From contig NC_134369.1 in the NCBI RefSeq assembly GCF_035582795.1, forward strand, positions 55,986,001 through 56,050,000: 64,000 nt of DNA. Direction: 5' to 3'. The notes below the pieces were generated by a model. The model had not been told where the DNA came from, did no database searches, and saw only the letters and a list, made by a program, of their open reading frames with translations. A program made the position numbers and the translations under genes. Below, piece after piece: positions 60,357 to 64,000 of this stretch; position 1 is the stretch's first letter; the number at the start of each line of letters is the position of its first letter. This DNA comes from Mycteria americana. Its lineage: Eukaryota > Chordata > Aves > Ciconiiformes > Ciconiidae.

Positions 60357-63300
60357 ATCTGAATTAAATTTATCAGCTTTTTCCACAGTCATGAAAACTT
60401 AAAATTAATTTTCACAATTACATGACGTCATGAAAGCATAAAGGAAACCTTCTAATGTTGAGACTTGAAATAACAAGCATGGCAGTGCTAAAGGACAATG
60501 GTGCCTGAGCTTCACTTCATAACAAACTTGAACACAGTCTCAGCAAGTTTCCTATGTGACCTTGAGAGCTAGCCCAAAAAAGACACTTTGGGACCTTATT
60601 TTAGGAACACTGGACTTGACAAAGTGACTGTCTTTCTTGAACATATCCAGTACAATAATAAAGATCTGTCCCAGCTGCATAACCTTAGGAGTCTGTCCAG
60701 TGGAGCTTCAGCAAGAATAATTCCCTCAGTAACATGGAGCTCCTATGAATACAAACACCTTCCTCTTTATAGAAGTATGTGGGAAAGTAAGGCTTTCGGC
60801 TATATAAGGTGCTGTGGAATCACCGGCATAACAATTCTGAACAAAGCTGACACCTCCCATCTGTTTCTATATGCAGTCTGTTCAGCATAAATCATAAACA
60901 GATGGTGTCATGGTGTCAGTGTCTCACAAGTCGTGCTGCAGTCACTGGGTGTTAGCTAGGGCTCAGTCAATGCCTAACTTTGCCACTTTACCCTTAATTG
61001 TTGAGTGTGTTTCATCCATAGAAATAACCTTTTATCCATCCGAAGCCAACTGTTTGCTGGTTTCCATGGCGTGGGTGTCCAGAGAACAGGTTTTTCCACC
61101 AGCCAAGCTGTTCATCTTCCAAAGCTGCCTGGCTGCAGTACCATTGTCAACAAGTTTTGCAGAGGATCAGGGGCTAGTAATGCATACTGACTCCATCCAA
61201 CCCATTTCCCATCTTTTTGCCACCCACACGGTTAGCCTGATCCTCAGAGCAACACATGCTTTCACCCTCTCATCCCACTAATTTGTTAGCTGGGGTAGCT
61301 AGTCGTCTTGCTTTACTCCACTTGAACTCGCAAGCTAGGCAGAGTGTTGGAAGAATAGCCTACCTTCGCATAAAAAGCCTCCCATCACTCAAGGATTTTG
61401 AAGGTTTGGATAATGGTGATGTAGGGCTTAACCCTTATTATTTGTGACTACTGTTGAACATCTGGCACTTTAATAGGAGTTGTTTCTGGCTCAAAATCCA
61501 ATCAGCTAAATTCTTCCTCTCTGATTTCTCCCTGAGGTTGCAGCTGAGCATATTCAACTGCATTTGAATGACTGAAATTAATTTTTCTCCTTTGTGGTTT
61601 CCTTTTTGGCCATATCAAGGATCGAGTTTGAAATTCATCTCTCTATTGCTCTGATTTAGAGCCCAATCAGCAAAGCTGGAGCAAACTCCAAAGTTTCTTA
61701 ATTCTCCTTGATATTGTTGCGATCCAGAGTCTTGGCTATGTTCTGTTCAGAGAGAGGTTGCTGCTTCAAAGCTTGGATGTAAGTCTGGACCCAATGAGCT
61801 CAAATGGCTGGGAATCATCTGCACCTCGGTTTAACTGATGCCTCTATCAGACTACTGGGCAACCACTTCTAGCAATGCAGCTGCAACCCTGTGATGTGAC
61901 ATTCGCTATTGACGGCTCTGTCCCAGAGCCCATGGCATGGGATGGACTTTGTCCAAAGTGCAATGAGTCCTAGTTTGCAGAGACAAAGCTCCAGGAAATT
62001 AATTCCTCACCTCAGCAGCAGCTTCAGCTCTTGGATTTCTCCCAAGCCTATGAGAAAACCACCCTGTGAGTGTCAACAACACCTGAATGTCTTGCAAATC
62101 AGCACAAAGTTCAGCTGCTGTCCTCTTGCTTTGACATGCATGTCTGTGTTCAGAAGTGAGGCACCACGTCACTGATTTATTTCAAATAAAGCAACAGCAG
62201 ACAAAACTCCAAAGCAATTTTCAGCCTGAGTAATCACTGCAAATTTGCTCCAAATGTTGAACAGATGGAATCTGTATATGACTTCTCTGAGTATAAACAC
62301 AAGCACCCTGTCATATTTCAATTGCTGATGTAACAACAGAGTGTGGCTCTTTCTAAAGGGAAAGTACATGAATTTGGGGGTCTGATTATTTGTTTTCTCA
62401 GTGCAGTAAAAGATCTGGTGTATTCACTTCTAAATAACACATGACAATTGCCAATTGGTTCCACTCCATTCAAATATTTGCTCAGCAAAGCGGTAGTATG
62501 AGTTCTCTGCAAAAGGTGATATCCTTGATATCAAAACCAATTTATGCTTAATTTGGCTCTGCTGTTGCCACATTTGGTTGCTTCCGATATGCAAACAGGC
62601 ATGAGAACAGAAGCGGAAGAGAGGGGTCTTTTCTTGAGCTGTGGCCTCCTCCCTGGTTGAAGAGGAAGGAGGCCTTGGAAGTCCCCAGACAGGGCTCTCC
62701 TACTGCCTCCTCACTTGCTCTCTGGCTTTAGGAAAGTCTCTTACTAATTCATGCCTGTATCTGTGAACTGAGAATAGGTGGTTATTTTCCTCCCATAAAA
62801 TGTTTTGAGGTCTGTTGATGAAAAATACACAAGTGAATGTTCTCACTGTTATGGCTTAAAATGGGAATTTCAAATGGGGAGAGTGAGACTCTGTTCTCCC
62901 TCTGCTGCTGACGTTTGTGACCCTGCATAAACACTGTTGTAGCAAAGGAGGAATAGGGGTAAGACCCCCCCCTACTTCTCAAAGGAATGACTGGAGACCC
63001 CGCAGGCTTCTGGTAGGTTGTCTGGGCAGGTTGTCCTGACCCTTCATGGGTGTTCCCCAGAAGGGACCTGTGCCCTCCTCCCCAGTGCCTCCACAGCTGA
63101 CTGGGATCACAGTTTCCCTATTAATGTGTGGAAACTCCATTGCTGTTCCATCCCTTGATGCCTGGCTTCAGCCTCTCTGTATTTTGCTTCTACTCCGAAG
63201 AATGAGCTGGGATATTCCTCCTACCTTCTTCCCCTCCACAGTGGTGGGTCTCCTAGTGCTGTTTTCACCTCCTGAGCGCCTGGGATCGCCACCCCTTTCC

Positions 63301-64000
63301 CTCTTCCCCCTCTGCCAGCTCCAGACCTGTGAGTGATGGGAGGCATCCCAATGCCACCCGCCTTGCTGTATCACCAGTGCAGCAGGACTCTTCCTTCAGA
63401 AAACTTACCCTGCTGCAGACACGTCCCCTGAGCTTTTCCTGCCACCTTTTTCCCGATCACATAAATTCATCACATCTGAAACACAACCTGAATGGAAAAG
63501 GGGCCAAGCAGCCAGACGATTGCTGTAGCTGATTGCAGCATCTGCTAGAGCCTCATTAGTATTTTAGCTTTCGGACGTAGTTGCAGGATAGATTTGCTAG
63601 CTTCATTTGCTTCCAGCAAAAGCTGCTTTAGGCCCCACGCATGTGAGGCCAAGTACTCCGAGGGAGGATTTAACATGGCAGGCCTATGTGTTAATGTTTT
63701 GCATGATGTTTAATAAGAAAACCAGCTGTCATTTGCTCTTAGTCAGTTGACTGGATCTTCAGCAGTTTCCAATACTTATGGCAAACTTCTTTCCTGCTGG
63801 AGATGCTAAGGGTGTCAAAACCTCACACATAGTATAATGTTTGGGAATGTGCGATATTCTGAAATGTGTGCAGGAATTTCCAGCTTCCTCTCCTTCTTTT
63901 TAGATCCTGCTATTACCATCTATATAAATACACAGACATGCAAATTTTCACACCTCAGACTTCCTTTTACTTCTCTGTTAGCCTCCTCCTCTCCTTTTTA
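60357..64000. other. Gene-free intergenic DNA to the right edge
   Basis: I recognise no exon, RNA gene or repeat. The largest open frame (123 codons, 60910-61281, plus) has no familiar motif. By synteny this should lie upstream of SLC24A4, but none of its exons was seen. Confidence 0.5.

Noticed and set aside
60910-61281. 123-codon plus-strand open frame
   Set aside because: No motif, no splice context, and composition like the surrounding noncoding DNA.
35296-64000. Exons of SLC24A4 or RIN3, expected next in the syntenic order
   Set aside because: Scanned for NCKX-type transmembrane and cation-exchanger motifs with splice borders and found none. The gene probably starts beyond the window.

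Overview
The window is vertebrate nuclear DNA, almost certainly from a bird. It carries an intact syntenic block also known from other vertebrates (human 14q32): ATXN3 (minus), NDUFB1 (minus) and CPSF2 (plus). The interspersed repeats are avian in type: a CR1 LINE ending in the 8-bp ATTCTGTG-type tail, an older CR1 scrap and two avian-style endogenous retroviral LTRs. I could not place the species more precisely.

Layout. 1-17,193 (minus): ATXN3, with a long AT-rich 3'UTR that may run off the left edge, 11 coding exons (363 aa, canonical splice sites throughout) and a CpG-island promoter at 16.8-17.7 kb. 17.87-19.56 kb plus an upstream noncoding exon near 20.6 kb (minus): NDUFB1, a 58-aa accessory subunit of respiratory complex I. 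20.16-21.3 kb: a CpG-island bidirectional promoter shared by NDUFB1 and CPSF2, holding a textbook YY1 site. 21.5-35.3 kb (plus): CPSF2, with 14 coding exons (782 aa) and a 1.25-kb 3'UTR ending at an AATAAA. 35.3-64 kb: about 29 kb without any gene I can support. It contains a retroviral LTR next to an unidentified open frame, a strong G-quadruplex motif, a GC-rich island beside a long T/C homopolymer, a second LTR, a 5'-truncated CR1, a spaced 73/78-bp direct duplication and an old CR1 scrap. In other vertebrates the next gene to the right is SLC24A4; I found none of its exons here.

How the genes relate. The three genes are ordinary housekeeping loci acting in different processes: ubiquitin-chain editing (ataxin-3), mitochondrial electron transport (NDUFB1), and pre-mRNA 3'-end processing (CPSF2). 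What links them is promoter architecture. NDUFB1 and CPSF2 fire divergently from one CpG island, and the NDUFB1 poly(A) region lies only about 0.7 kb upstream of the ATXN3 start codon. The coding exons were assembled by hand from splice sites and remembered human proteins; each total is divisible by three and ends at the expected stop.

I did not find a new biological system. The observations most worth a second look are the minimal, interrupted polyglutamine tract of ATXN3, the spaced direct duplication at 59.5/60.0 kb, and the unidentified open frame abutting the LTR at 36.5-36.8 kb.
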